A stretch of 64,000 nt of DNA from Actinobacteria bacterium OV320 (GCA_001298545.1 LJCX01000023.1:1-64000), one strand, 5' to 3'. Numbered from the stretch's first letter, positions 1-8,787 are shown. Made by a program: numbers and translations. The notes: generated from the letters alone by a model not told the origin.

Positions 1-272
1 CCGACGCCGAGCTCCAGGCGTCGAAGAAGCTCGCCGAGGCGGCGAAGGAGATGTCCGAGCAGCCCGCCGCGCTCCAGCTGCGGCTGCTCCAGACGGTGGT
101 GGCGGTCGCCGCAGAGAAGAACTCCACGCTGGTGCTGCCGTTCCCGGTGGAACTGCTGAGGTTCCTGGAGCGGGCCCAGCAGCAGCAACCGCTTCCCCCG
201 ACGTCCTCCACACCCCCGACGACTTCCACACCTTCGCCGCCCGCGGCGGAGTCGGGTTCCGGCCAGGACTAG
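1..272 (+). CDS. SPFH/band 7 (slipin-type) protein, C-terminal fragment
   Basis: Only the 3' end of the gene lies in the window; the frame is open from base 3 to the TAG at 270-272. The visible residues include a helical Ala/Glu/Lys-rich stretch (ELQASKKLAEAAKEM) and the segment LQLRLLQTVVAVAAEKNSTL followed by VLPFPVELLRFLE, which is the typical end of actinobacterial slipin/stomatin-like SPFH proteins. A Gln run and a Pro/Thr/Ser-rich tail follow. SPFH proteins form membrane-associated oligomers in lipid microdomains. The membrane anchor and SPFH core are upstream of the window, so the family call rests on the tail only. Confidence 0.72.
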   Translation, partial: DAELQASKKLAEAAKEMSEQPAALQLRLLQTVVAVAAEKNSTLVLPFPVELLRFLERAQQQQPLPPTSSTPPTTSTPSPPAAESGSGQD

Positions 273-519
273 ACCACACCGCCGCGTAAGTGGTTACTCA
301 CGCGTAGCGTTTGCAGTGCGAATTCTCCTGCGGTGGCCAGGGGATGTTCCGGGGTGGTGAAGGCGTGGCGGGCGCGCGGTGTCCACCCTGTGCGCGTCCT
401 GAAGTCGACCTTGTGTGCTCCCTGTGCGGTTCGGAAGAGTGGGCGCCCGTCAACCCAGCCTTCCGGCCCGGAGCTGCCCCCATAGCCGCCCGGGCCGACC
501 CCCCACAGGAGGACGCGAG
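273..519. other. Intergenic region upstream of the serine protease gene
   Basis: A spacer of about 250 bp between the slipin tail and the protease gene. A strong Shine-Dalgarno sequence (AGGAGG, 507-512) sits at its 3' end. An upstream in-frame ATG at 415 would add 35 residues with no signal-peptide character and was not used. I see no clear terminator or other gene here. Confidence 0.5.
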
Positions 520-1602
520 TTGAAGCACCGACGCATACCCGGGCGGCGGATGGTCATGACGGGCGCGGGCATCGCCGCGCTCGTCGCAGCCGGAGTCACC
601 TTCCAGACTGCGAACGCCAGCGAGCCTGCGAAGACCTCGCAGCCCGCCCCCCTCTCGGCCCTCGCGGCCGGAAAGCTCGCCTCGACGCTCGGCCAGGACC
701 TCGGCGCCGACGCGGCGGGCACGTACTACGACGCGAAGAGCAAGAGCCTCGTGGTGAACGTCCTCGACGCGGCCGCCGCGAAGACCGTCGAGGCGGCCGG
801 CGCCAAGGCCAGAATCGTCGAGAACTCCCTCGCCGAACTGACCGGCGCCCGTACGACGCTCAAGGCGGACGCGTCCGTCCCGGGCACCGCCTGGGTCACC
901 GACCCGACCACCAACAAGGTCGTCGTCACCGCCGACCGCACGGTCTCCGACACCGAGTGGGCCAAGCTCACCAAGGTCGTCGACGGGCTCGGCCAGGTGG
1001 CCGAACTCCAGCGCACCAAGGGGGAGTTCAAGCCCTTCATCGCCGGCGGCGACGCCATCACCGGCGGCACCGGGCGCTGCTCCCTCGGCTTCAACGTGGT
1101 CAAGGGCGGCGAGCCGTACTTCCTGACCGCCGGGCACTGCACCGACGCCATCTCCGCCTGGTCGGACTCCTCCGGCACCGAGATCGGCGCCAACGAGGTG
1201 TCCAGCTTCCCGGACAACGACTACGGCCTGGTCAAGTACACCGCCGAGGTCGACCACCCGAGCGAGGTCGACCTCTACAACGGCTCGGCCCAGCAGATCA
1301 CCGGCGCCGCCGAGGCCACCGTCGGTATGAAGGTCACCCGCAGCGGCTCGACCACCCAGGTGCACTCCGGCACGGTCACCGGCCTGGACGCCACGGTGAA
1401 CTACGGCAACGGTGACATCGTCAACGGCCTCATCCAGACCGACGTCTGCGCCGAGCCCGGCGACAGCGGCGGCTCCCTCTTCTCGGGCAGCAGCGCCGTC
1501 GGCCTGACCTCGGGCGGCAGCGGCGACTGCACCTCGGGCGGGGAGACGTTCTTCCAGCCGGTGACGGAGGCGCTGTCGGCGACGGGGACGCAGATCGGCT
1601 GA
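520..1602 (+). CDS. Secreted streptogrisin-type serine protease (S1 family, alpha-lytic protease group)
   Basis: This is a 360-aa preproprotease. The TTG start at 520 follows AGGAGG at 507-512 and opens a basic N-terminus (KHRRIPGRR), a hydrophobic signal core and a cut near ANASEP. A propeptide of about 130 residues precedes a mature domain that begins near [14 protein letters not shown]. The catalytic triad is visible as His206 (TAGHC), Asp234 (DNDYG) and Ser316 (GDSGGS); paired cysteines fit the streptogrisin disulfides. The mature part closely resembles streptogrisin B/D-type enzymes. It would act outside the cell as a chymotrypsin-like protease after removal of the propeptide. A hairpin terminator follows at 1631-1664. 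Confidence 0.93.
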   Translation: MKHRRIPGRRMVMTGAGIAALVAAGVTFQTANASEPAKTSQPAPLSALAAGKLASTLGQDLGADAAGTYYDAKSKSLVVNVLDAAAAKTVEAAGAKARIVENSLAELTGARTTLKADASVPGTAWVTDPTTNKVVVTADRTVSDTEWAKLTKVVDGLGQVAELQRTKGEFKPFIAGGDAITGGTGRCSLGFNVVKGGEPYFLTAGHCTDAISAWSDSSGTEIGANEVSSFPDNDYGLVKYTAEVDHPSEVDLYNGSAQQITGAAEATVGMKVTRSGSTTQVHSGTVTGLDATVNYGNGDIVNGLIQTDVCAEPGDSGGSLFSGSSAVGLTSGGSGDCTSGGETFFQPVTEALSATGTQIG

Positions 1603-1630
1603 CGGTCCCGTAGCAGCCCTTCGAGCAGCC

Positions 1631-1664
1631 GAAGTCCCGCCCCGCGCGCGAGGGGCGGGACTTC
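1631..1664 (+). terminator. Hairpin terminator after the serine protease gene
   Basis: A perfect 13-bp inverted repeat (GAAGTCCCGCCCC / GGGGCGGGACTTC) with an 8-nt loop lies 29 bp after the protease stop codon. As usual in Streptomyces there is no long T tract. Confidence 0.8.
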
Positions 1665-1714
1665 GCACGTGTCCGGACCGGCACCTGTCCGGCCCGGTAC
1701 GTCACAGGCGGGCG

Positions 1715-2040
1715 CGGCTCGCTGCGGACCGGCTCACGGCGTGCTCTGGGCGCGCGACGCGTCCGCAGGGCCGCCGCCGGCAGGGTGACGACGGTCCCCG
1801 CGCCCGCCCACGCCGACAGCACCAGCAGCGACGCGGTCATGTCGTTGCCCTTGAAGGAGGCGATCGAGCGTGCCGCCCAGGTCCCCGCGCCCGGCGGCAG
1901 CGCCGGACCGATCGCCTTCCGGAACGGCGGGAGCGGCGGAGGCGGGAGCGCGCCGCCCGCGCCGGGGTTGCCCAGGATCACCACGAGCAGGATGGCCGGC
2001 CCAAGGGGCCACGGGCGGAGCCGCGGGGTGGGTCGGCGCC
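1715..2040 (-). pseudogene. Relic of a multi-pass membrane protein gene (C-terminal fragment)
   Basis: Reading the minus strand from about 2040 gives membrane-protein-like sequence: GPAILLVVILGNPGAGGALP, then FRKAIGPALPPGAGTWAARS and a final hydrophobic stretch LLVLSAWAGAGTVVTLPAA. This pattern resembles the C-terminal end of ABC-2/DUF3533-type (YhgE/Pip-like) membrane proteins, where a loop rich in Pro/Gly precedes the last membrane helix. There is no N-terminal part, no good start and no RBS; the frame degrades into Arg-rich nonsense after about 1720. I infer a decayed gene, cut at its 5' end near the dnaE2 promoter region. It could also be the end of a very short membrane protein. Confidence 0.5.
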
Positions 2041-2112
2041 GGTGGTCGGTGTCATGTCCCCACGGTCCGAGGCACGGGGTGTTTTCGCAGGTGGGAGGCG
2101 TCCGAACGGCTG

Positions 2113-2128
2113 TCGTACAGATGTTCGG
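2113..2128 (+). promoter_or_regulatory. LexA-like SOS box upstream of dnaE2
   Basis: TCGTACAGATGTTCGG matches the actinobacterial LexA box TCGAAC-N4-GTTCGA at 10 of 12 defined positions. It sits 62 bp before the dnaE2 start, within likely promoter range. In mycobacteria, dnaE2 and imuB homologs are known LexA targets, so DNA-damage control of this operon is the simplest reading. Confidence 0.65.
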
Positions 2129-2190
2129 AAATTGGTCTATGGTGGGGGTGAGTCAGTTGGGAACTGATGTTCGATTCATGGGAGGTGCGG

Positions 2191-5100
2191 ATGTCAGGGT
2201 TCACGCATCTGCACACCGTCTCCGGGTTCTCCCTGCGCTACGGCGCCTCGCACCCGGAGCGGCTGGCCGAGCGCGCCTCGGAGCGGGGGATGGACGCCCT
2301 CGCCCTCACCGACCGCGACACCCTCGCCGGCTCGGTCCGCTTCGCCAAGGCCTGCGCGAAGGCGGGTGTGCGCCCGCTGTTCGGAGTGGACCTGGCGGTG
2401 GCGCCCCCCGAGCGGCCGCAGGGCGACGCGTCCGTACGACGGGACAGGCGCCGCACCCCCGTGCGCGGCGGCGCCTTCGTCGACGAGTCGACACCCCGTG
2501 TCACCTTCCTCGCCCGCGACGGCGCCCGGGGCTGGGGCGACCTGTGCCGGATCGTCACGGCCGCGCACGAGAGCGAGGGCACCCCGGTACTGCCCTGGGC
2601 CGAGAACCACGGCGCGGGCCTGACCGTCCTGCTCGGCCCCGCCTCCGACGTCGGCCGCGCGCTCGCCGCGGGCCGGCCGGACCGCGCGGCGAAGCTCCTC
2701 ACCCCCTGGCGGGAGGTGTACGGCGACGCCCTGCGGCTGGAGGCCGTCTGGCACGGGCGCACCGGCACCGGACCCGGCTCCCTGCGGCTGGCCGCCCGCA
2801 CCGTCGGCTTCGCCGCCGAACAGCGGATCCGGCCCGTCCTCAGCAATGCCGTCCGGTACGCCGACCCAGGCCAGGGCCCGGTCGCGGACGTGCTGGACGC
2901 CGCCCGGCGGCTGGTCCCGGTCGACCCGGCGAAAGGGCTGGACTCCGGGGAGGCCTGGCTCAAGGACGCGGGCGCGATGCTGCGCACGGCCGAGCGGATC
3001 GTCGAGGCCGCGGGCTACCGGCGCGACACCGCGCACCGCCTGCTGGAACAGACACGGGCGACGGCCGCCGAGTGCCTGGTCGACCCCGAGGACGACCTCG
3101 GCATGGGCGCCGTCCACTTCCCCGAGCCGCACCTCGTCGGCGCGGGCCACCGGACCGCCCAGCGGACGCTGGCCTCCCGGGCGGCGGCCGGCATGGTGCT
3201 GCGCGGCCACTCCGGCAAGCGCGTCTACTGGGAGCGGATGCACCGGGAGCTGGACATCATCGCCCACCACGGCTTCGCCTCGTACTTCCTGACGGTCGCC
3301 CAGGTCGTGGACGACGTGCGGGGGATGGGCATCCGGGTCGCGGCCCGCGGCTCCGGCGCGGGATCGCTGGTGAACCACCTGCTCGGCATCGCGAACGCCG
3401 ATCCGGTCGAGCACGGGCTGCTGATGGAGCGTTTCCTGTCCAAGGAGCGGGTCGTGCTGCCCGACATCGACATCGACGTGGAGTCCGCGCGCCGGCTGGA
3501 GGTCTACCGGGCGATCATCGGCCGGTTCGGCACCGAGCGGGTCGCGACGGTCGCGATGCCGGAGACGTACCGGGTCCGCCACGCCATCCGGGACGTCGGC
3601 GCGGCCCTGTCCATGGACCCGGCCGACATCGACCGCATCGCCAAGTCCTTCCCGCACATCCGGGCGCGCGACGCCCGGGCGGCGCTGGAGGAACTGCCCG
3701 AACTCAGGTCGCTGGCGGGGGAGAAGGAGCGGTACGGGCGGCTCTGGGAGCTGGTCGAGTCTCTCGACGCCCTCCCGCGCGGAGTCGCCATGCATCCGTG
3801 CGGGGTGCTCCTCTCCGACGCTTCCCTGCTCTCCCGTACGCCGGTCATGCCGACCAGCGGCGAGGGGTTCCCCATGGCCCAGTTCGACAAGGACGACGTC
3901 GAGGACCTCGGGCTGCTCAAGCTGGACGTGCTGGGCGTGCGGATGCAGTCGGCGATGGCGCACGCGGTGGGCGAGGTGGAGCGGGCGACGGGGGAGCGGA
4001 TCGACCTGGACACGCTGAAGGGCGGCGATCCGGCGACGTATCGGCTCATCCGGTCCGCCGAGACGCTGGGGTGTTTCCAGATCGAGTCGCCGGGCCAGCG
4101 GGACCTGGTGGGGCGGTTGCAGCCGGCCACCTTCCACGATCTCGTCGTCGACATCTCCCTCTTCCGGCCCGGGCCGGTCGCCGCCGACATGGTGCGGCCG
4201 TTCATCGAGGCGCGGCACGGGCGGGCGCCGGTCCGGTATCCGCACCCGGATCTGACGGAGCCGCTGCGGGACACCTACGGGGTCGTCGTCTTCCACGAGC
4301 AGATCATCGACATCGTCGCCGTCATGACCGGCTGCGGGCGCGGTGAGGCGGACCGGGTCAGGCGCGGGCTGTCGGACCCGGAGTCGCAGGGGCGGATCAA
4401 GGTGTGGTTCGCCCAGCACGCGGCGGCCGGCGGATATGACGCAGAAACGATTCAGCGGACCTGGGAGATCATCGAGGCGTTCGGCTCGTACGGCTTCTGC
4501 AAGGCGCACGCGGTCGCCTTCGCCGTGCCGACGTACCAGTCGGCGTGGCTGAAGGCGCACCACCCGGCCGCCTTCTACGCCGGGCTGCTCACCCATGACC
4601 CCGGGATGTACCCGAAGCGGCTGCTGCTCGCGGACGCGCGGCGGCGGGGGGTGCCGGTACTGCCGTTGGACGTGAACAGGTCGGCGGTCGCCCACCGTAT
4701 CGAACTGGTGTCTGATTCAGGGTCTGATTCCTCCGGTGCGGGCGCTGATCCGTCCGGTTCCGGCGTCTGGGGGCTGCGGCTCGCCCTTTCCGACGTGTAC
4801 GGCATCACCGAGGCCGAGGCGGCACGGATCGCGGACGGGCAGCCGTACGCCTCGCTGCTGGACTTCTGGGAACGGGCGCGACCGAGCCGTCCGCTCGCCG
4901 CGCGGCTCGCGCAGGTCGGCGCGCTGGACGCGTTCGGCGCCAACCGGCGCGATCTGCAACTGCACCTGACCGAACTGCACCGGGGGGCCCGGGGCGCGGG
5001 CGGCGGCCAACTCCCGCTGGCCGGCGGACGGAAGACCACCCCGGCCGGGCTGCCCGACCTGTCCTCCGCCGAGAAGCTCAGCGCCGAACTGGGCGTGCTG

Positions 5101-5796
5101 TCCATGGACGCCTCGCGCCATCTGATGGACGACCACCGGGGCTTCCTCGACGAACTGGGCGTGCTGTCGGCGCGTCGGCTGCGCGACACCCGGCACGGCG
5201 AGACGGTCCTCGTGGCGGGCGCCAAGGCGGCCACCCAGACTCCGCCGATCCGGTCCGGCAAGCGGGTCATCTTCACCACCCTGGACGACGGCACCGGCCT
5301 GGTCGACCTCGCCTTCTTCGACGACTCCCACGACGCCTGCGCGCACACCGTCTTCCACTCCTGGCTGCTGCTGGTGCGCGGGGTGGTGCAGCGGCGCGGC
5401 CCGCGCAGCCTCAGCGTGGTGGGCGCCGCCGCCTGGAACCTCGCCGAACTGCTGGAGGTGCGCCGGGACGAGGGGCTGGAAGGGGTCGCGGCCCGGCTGG
5501 CCGGCCCCGGCGGCGCCCCGGATGCGGACACCTCGAACGCGGACACCTCGAACGCGGACACCCCGGACGCGGGCGCCTCCGACGCCGGCGTCGACGGCCC
5601 GGCGCGCGGTCGGCTCGCCGGTTCGGACGGGCTGCCCGCACCGGCGGGCTCGGCCGCCCGGGACGCGGGGGAACAGCGTCGCATCCGCATGCCCACGGGG
5701 TACGAGATGCACCCCTGGGCCGATCTGCGCCCCGCGGGCGAAGGACCCGCGGTGGGAAGGAAGTTGTGGCACCAGAGTCCGGGGAGTGCGGGATGA
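2191..5796 (+). CDS. dnaE2: Error-prone DNA polymerase III alpha subunit DnaE2
   Basis: This 1201-aa C-family polymerase is the catalytic subunit used in SOS mutagenesis and lesion bypass. The ATG at 2191 was chosen because GGGAGG lies at 2180-2185 and the protein then opens with FTHLHTVSGFSLRYGASHPE, the PHP-domain start. The polymerase core shows PDIDIDVESARR near residue 425 (catalytic Asp residues), CFQIESPGQ, FRPGPV and the helix-hairpin-helix region, followed by an OB-fold that includes VIFTTLDDGTGLVDL. Near 5521-5575 a 15-bp unit encoding roughly ADTSN is repeated, giving a flexible acidic linker. It overlaps the next gene by ATGA and has a LexA-like box upstream. It is shorter than replicative DnaE1. 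Confidence 0.95.
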   Translation: MSGFTHLHTVSGFSLRYGASHPERLAERASERGMDALALTDRDTLAGSVRFAKACAKAGVRPLFGVDLAVAPPERPQGDASVRRDRRRTPVRGGAFVDESTPRVTFLARDGARGWGDLCRIVTAAHESEGTPVLPWAENHGAGLTVLLGPASDVGRALAAGRPDRAAKLLTPWREVYGDALRLEAVWHGRTGTGPGSLRLAARTVGFAAEQRIRPVLSNAVRYADPGQGPVADVLDAARRLVPVDPAKGLDSGEAWLKDAGAMLRTAERIVEAAGYRRDTAHRLLEQTRATAAECLVDPEDDLGMGAVHFPEPHLVGAGHRTAQRTLASRAAAGMVLRGHSGKRVYWERMHRELDIIAHHGFASYFLTVAQVVDDVRGMGIRVAARGSGAGSLVNHLLGIANADPVEHGLLMERFLSKERVVLPDIDIDVESARRLEVYRAIIGRFGTERVATVAMPETYRVRHAIRDVGAALSMDPADIDRIAKSFPHIRARDARAALEELPELRSLAGEKERYGRLWELVESLDALPRGVAMHPCGVLLSDASLLSRTPVMPTSGEGFPMAQFDKDDVEDLGLLKLDVLGVRMQSAMAHAVGEVERATGERIDLDTLKGGDPATYRLIRSAETLGCFQIESPGQRDLVGRLQPATFHDLVVDISLFRPGPVAADMVRPFIEARHGRAPVRYPHPDLTEPLRDTYGVVVFHEQIIDIVAVMTGCGRGEADRVRRGLSDPESQGRIKVWFAQHAAAGGYDAETIQRTWEIIEAFGSYGFCKAHAVAFAVPTYQSAWLKAHHPAAFYAGLLTHDPGMYPKRLLLADARRRGVPVLPLDVNRSAVAHRIELVSDSGSDSSGAGADPSGSGVWGLRLALSDVYGITEAEAARIADGQPYASLLDFWERARPSRPLAARLAQVGALDAFGANRRDLQLHLTELHRGARGAGGGQLPLAGGRKTTPAGLPDLSSAEKLSAELGVLSMDASRHLMDDHRGFLDELGVLSARRLRDTRHGETVLVAGAKAATQTPPIRSGKRVIFTTLDDGTGLVDLAFFDDSHDACAHTVFHSWLLLVRGVVQRRGPRSLSVVGAAAWNLAELLEVRRDEGLEGVAARLAGPGGAPDADTSNADTSNADTPDAGASDAGVDGPARGRLAGSDGLPAPAGSAARDAGEQRRIRMPTGYEMHPWADLRPAGEGPAVGRKLWHQSPGSAG

Positions 5797-6761
5797 CCAT
5801 CCTCTGCGTACGTTTCCAACTGCCTTCGGCGGACGAGGCCGCCCTGCCGGCGCTGCTCGGGCTGCTGGAGGAGTTCACACCGGTCGTCGAGGCGCTGCCG
5901 CCGGACGGCGCGCTGGCCGATCTGCGCGGCGCCGAACGGTACTTCGGGCGCAGCGCGGTCGAGCTGGCGTCGGTGATCAGAGTGCGCGCGCTCGCGCTGC
6001 ACGGGGTCGACTGCGTGATCGGCGCGGGCCCCGGCCCGATGTCCGCCCGCGTGGCGCTGCGGGGCGCCCGGCCCGGGGTGACGTGCGCGGTCCCCGAGGG
6101 CGGGGTACGGGAGTTCCTCGCCGAGAAGCCCGTCGTGGCGCTGCCCGGTGTCGGTACGGCGACCGCCCGCACCCTGTGCGAGTACGGCCTCGACACCCTC
6201 GGCCGGGTCGCCGTCGCGCCCCTGTCCACGCTCCAGCGCCTGGTCGGCGCGAAGGCGGGCCGGGAACTGCACGAGAAGGCGAACGGCGTCGACCGCGGCC
6301 GGGTCGTCCCGAACGCGGTGTCCCGGTCACTGGCCACCGAGCGCCCCTTCGGGCGCGACGAGCTGGACCCCGACCGGCATCGCCGCGCGCTTCTCTCGGC
6401 CGCCGGGGAACTGGGCGCCCGGCTGCGGGCGGTGGAGAAGGTCTGCCGCACCCTGACCCTCACCGTGCGCTACGCGGACCGGTCCGCGACCACGCGCAGC
6501 CGCACCCTCGGGGAGCCGACCGCGCACTCGGCGGCCCTGACGAGAACGGCGTACGGCCTGTACGAGGCGCTCGGTCTGCAACGCGCCCGGGTCCGCGCGA
6601 TCGCCCTGCGTGCCGAGGCCCTCGGCCCCGCCGACCAGGCCTCCCACCAGCTCACCTTCGATCCCGTGGACGAGAAGGTCCGCCGGATCGAGGAGGTGGC
6701 CGACCGGGTGCGGGCGAAGTTCGGGCCACAAGCGGTGAAGCCCGGGACGCTGGCGGCGTGA
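5793..6761 (+). CDS. Degenerate Y-family polymerase-like protein (ImuB type)
   Basis: The start ATG overlaps the dnaE2 stop (ATGA), so the two are translationally coupled. The 322-aa product has the helix-hairpin-helix/thumb segment (VVALPGVGTATARTL, then LQRLVGAKAGRELHEKANGV) and a little-finger domain typical of Pol IV/ImuB. The catalytic acids are missing: the N-terminal VDMD motif is replaced by VRFQ and the SIDEA motif by PPDGA, and most of the palm/finger insertion is absent. In mycobacteria the inactive ImuB recruits DnaE2 to the beta clamp. I infer the same accessory role. No imuA-like gene is visible next to it. Confidence 0.82.
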   Translation: MTILCVRFQLPSADEAALPALLGLLEEFTPVVEALPPDGALADLRGAERYFGRSAVELASVIRVRALALHGVDCVIGAGPGPMSARVALRGARPGVTCAVPEGGVREFLAEKPVVALPGVGTATARTLCEYGLDTLGRVAVAPLSTLQRLVGAKAGRELHEKANGVDRGRVVPNAVSRSLATERPFGRDELDPDRHRRALLSAAGELGARLRAVEKVCRTLTLTVRYADRSATTRSRTLGEPTAHSAALTRTAYGLYEALGLQRARVRAIALRAEALGPADQASHQLTFDPVDEKVRRIEEVADRVRAKFGPQAVKPGTLAA

Positions 6762-6783
6762 GGCGACGGCGGCCTGAACGCGG

Positions 6784-7158
6784 TCAGTTGGCCCACAGGG
6801 GAGCGATCCGGGTCCCGTCGGCCAGCTCCGCCTCCAGGCCGATGGACGTGGTGACCCAGGAGAGCGCGGTGTGATCGGTCGGGTTCTCGACGGCCAGGGT
6901 CGCCCCCGGATTGACGATCACGGTGTCGCCGGCCCTGATCCGCTCGGCGCGGCCGTCGAGCGTGAGGATCAGCTCGCCGACGAGCAGATGGAAGATCTCC
7001 TCCCGGCTGACGGTGTGCGCGGGCGCCTTCGTCCCGGCGGGGATCTCGCCTCTCCAGGCGCACAGCTCCTTGCTGCCGGTGCGGGGAGTGGCGTACGAGA
7101 CGAAGCGGGCGCCGTGGATCTCGTGGGTGACGGCGTCGGACGAACGGATGACGGGCAT
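6784..7158 (-). CDS. Cupin-domain protein
   Basis: This 124-aa protein is a single small cupin barrel. The motif 1 region (PAHTVSREEIFHLLVGELIL) keeps one His and a Glu, and motif 2 is the usual GDTVIVNPGATLAVENPTDH pattern. No signal peptide is seen. It is transcribed divergently from a MarR-type regulator, with two palindromes in between, so it is a likely target of that regulator. Cupins of this size bind small molecules or act as simple metal-dependent enzymes; no specific substrate can be read from the sequence. Confidence 0.8.
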   Translation of the reverse strand: MPVIRSSDAVTHEIHGARFVSYATPRTGSKELCAWRGEIPAGTKAPAHTVSREEIFHLLVGELILTLDGRAERIRAGDTVIVNPGATLAVENPTDHTALSWVTTSIGLEAELADGTRIAPLWAN

Positions 7159-7226
7159 GGGTGTCTCCTGTCGGTTTCGGCTTCCGATGGGTGTCGTCGC
7201 CGCTGCTGGACGCGGACGCGAAAATG

Positions 7227-7270
7227 GTCAAGCAGCTTGACTACTTGACCCTATGGTCAAGCTGCTTGAC
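7227..7270. promoter_or_regulatory. Pair of palindromic operators between the cupin and MarR genes
   Basis: GTCAAGCAGCTTGAC (7227-7241) and GTCAAGCTGCTTGAC (7256-7270) are two near-perfect palindromes that differ only in the central base and are 29 bp apart. Each also contains TTGAC, a -35-like element, so a bound dimer would block RNA polymerase. MarR proteins typically bind such 15-20 bp palindromes in divergent intergenic regions. Confidence 0.75.
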
Positions 7271-7299
7271 CAATCTGTCAAGAGTGTTTCAATGCAGAC

Positions 7300-7743
7300 G
7301 TGCAGAACTCCGAAGCCCTCGCCCTGACCGCCGTCCTGCTCGCCGCCGCGGGCGAGCTCACCCAGCGCATCAACGACGGCGTCCTCGCCCGTGGATTCGA
7401 GGCGCGGCCCGCCTACGGCTTCGCCTTCACCCGGCTCGCCCCGGACGGCGCCACGGTCACCGAGCTGGGCGCGCACCTCGGAGTCACCAAGCAGGCGGCG
7501 AGTCAGCTCGTCGAGGAGCTCGTGCGGAAGGGGTATGCCGAGCGCCGGCCGCACCCCGAGGACGCGCGGGCCCGGCTGATCGTGCTCACCGAGCGCGGCT
7601 GGGAGTGCACCAGGGCCGCGGAGGAGGCGGCCGCCGAGGCGGTGCGGTCCTGGGTCGCCGTGCTCGGTGAGGGGCAAGTGCGCCTGCTGCGCGACCAGTT
7701 GTCACGCATCGCCCCCCATGGCCCCATTCGGCCCGCTTGGTGA
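7300..7743 (+). CDS. MarR-family transcriptional regulator
   Basis: A 147-aa winged-helix regulator. The recognition region is TVTELGAHLGVTKQAASQLVEELVRKGYAERRPHPEDARARLIVLTERG, the classic MarR helix-turn-helix and wing. The GTG start at 7300 has no evident Shine-Dalgarno. A TTGACC at 7266-7271 with a poor -10 about 17 bp downstream would place transcription close to the start codon, so a leaderless mRNA is possible. It probably represses itself and the divergent cupin gene through the palindromes at 7227-7270. The ligand is unknown. Confidence 0.87.
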   Translation: MQNSEALALTAVLLAAAGELTQRINDGVLARGFEARPAYGFAFTRLAPDGATVTELGAHLGVTKQAASQLVEELVRKGYAERRPHPEDARARLIVLTERGWECTRAAEEAAAEAVRSWVAVLGEGQVRLLRDQLSRIAPHGPIRPAW

Positions 7744-7791
7744 CGGCATATCAGTGATCCCCGGTCGAGGGCGGCTATAGCTGGAAGTTTT

Positions 7792-7834
7792 TACTGGCGC
7801 GTAACTTCACAGTTCAGCTACTCGCCCGTAACTT
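7792..7834 (+). promoter_or_regulatory. Repeated motif in the lipase promoter region
   Basis: TACTGGCGCGTAACTT (7792-7807) and TACTCGCCCGTAACTT (7819-7834) are direct repeats with a 27-bp period and 14 of 16 identical bases. Each has partial dyad symmetry (TTAC...GTAA type). They lie about 85-125 bp before the lipase start and look like a tandem binding site for a regulator that I cannot name. Confidence 0.5.
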
Positions 7835-7917
7835 GACGAGTGAACAGCATCCTCGTGATCCGGGTCACAGGGCGTAAGGCCATCGCATCCTCCCTTGAGC
7901 CGCAAGGAGATCACCCG

Positions 7918-8787
7918 ATGCTGCCCTGGAAACGCGCGCTCAGACCACTCGCCGCACTGCTGCTGGCCGCCGCGGCCGCCGCCGTCCCCGCCACCGCCGC
8001 GCACGCCGACTCCACCGCCACCGCCTCGTCGAGTGGCTGGAACGACTACCGCTGCAAGCCCTCCGCCGCCCACCCCCGCCCCGTCGTCCTCGTGCACGGC
8101 ACCTTCGGCAACTCGGTCGACAACTGGCTGGGCCTCGCCCCCTACCTCACGGTCCGCGGCTACTGCGTCTTCTCCGTCGACTACGGCCAGCTGCCGGGCG
8201 TGCCGCTCTTCAACGGCCTGGGCCCCATCGACAAGTCGGCCGCGCAGCTCTCCACCTTCGTCGACAAGGTGCTCGCCGCGACCGGCGCCGCCGAGGCCGA
8301 CCTCGTCGGCCACTCACAGGGCGGCATGATGCCGCGCTACTACCTGAAGTTCCTCGGCGGCGCCGCCAAGGTCAACGCGCTCGTCGGCATCGCCCCCGAC
8401 AACCACGGCACCACACTGAGCGGACTCGCCAACCTGCTGCCCTACTTCCCGGGCGCCGAGGACCTCCTCTCGGCCGCCACCCCCGGCCTCGCCGACCAGG
8501 TCGCCGGATCGGCCTTCCTCACCAAGCTCAACGCGGGCGGCGACACCGTCGCCGGTGTCCGCTACACCGTCATCGCCACCAAGTACGACGAAGTGGTCAC
8601 GCCGTGGCGCACCCAGTACCTCAGCGGGTCCGACGTGCACAACGTCCTGCTCCAGGACCTGTGCCCGGTGGACCTCTCCGAGCACGTGGCGATCGGTCTG
8701 CTCGACCGGATCGCCTTCCATGAGGTGGCCAACGCGCTCGACCCGGCCCACGCCACCTCCACCACCTGCGCGTCCGTCTTCAGCTGA
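7918..8787 (+). CDS. Secreted lipase/esterase (alpha/beta hydrolase, lipase class 2 type)
   Basis: 289-aa preprotein. The ATG at 7918 follows AAGGAG at 7904-7909 and opens a Tat/Sec-like signal peptide (MLPWKRALRPL..., cut near TAAHA). The oxyanion-hole segment is VVLVHGTFGNSVDNW; the nucleophile elbow is GHSQGG; the acid is probably Asp in KYDEVVTPW and the base His in SEHVAI. Two to four cysteines fit exported disulfides. It resembles Streptomyces extracellular lipases of the EstA/LipB class that hydrolyse acylglycerols. The direct repeats at 7792-7834 may control it. A hairpin terminator shared with the convergent LPMO gene follows. Confidence 0.9.
   Translation: MLPWKRALRPLAALLLAAAAAAVPATAAHADSTATASSSGWNDYRCKPSAAHPRPVVLVHGTFGNSVDNWLGLAPYLTVRGYCVFSVDYGQLPGVPLFNGLGPIDKSAAQLSTFVDKVLAATGAAEADLVGHSQGGMMPRYYLKFLGGAAKVNALVGIAPDNHGTTLSGLANLLPYFPGAEDLLSAATPGLADQVAGSAFLTKLNAGGDTVAGVRYTVIATKYDEVVTPWRTQYLSGSDVHNVLLQDLCPVDLSEHVAIGLLDRIAFHEVANALDPAHATSTTCASVFS

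Noticed and set aside
298..1668. Long minus-strand open frame opposite the serine protease
   Set aside because: It is a GC-bias shadow: low-complexity Arg/Gly/Ala sequence with no motifs, lying over a clear protease gene.
2103..2126. Wider GAAC...GTTC pair as the LexA site
   Set aside because: The spacing of 15 bp is too long for LexA; the 4-bp-spaced site at 2113-2128 fits.
2194..4695. 833-aa minus-strand open frame opposite dnaE2
   Set aside because: Shadow of dnaE2; it has no family motifs, no SD and an Arg/Pro-rich composition.
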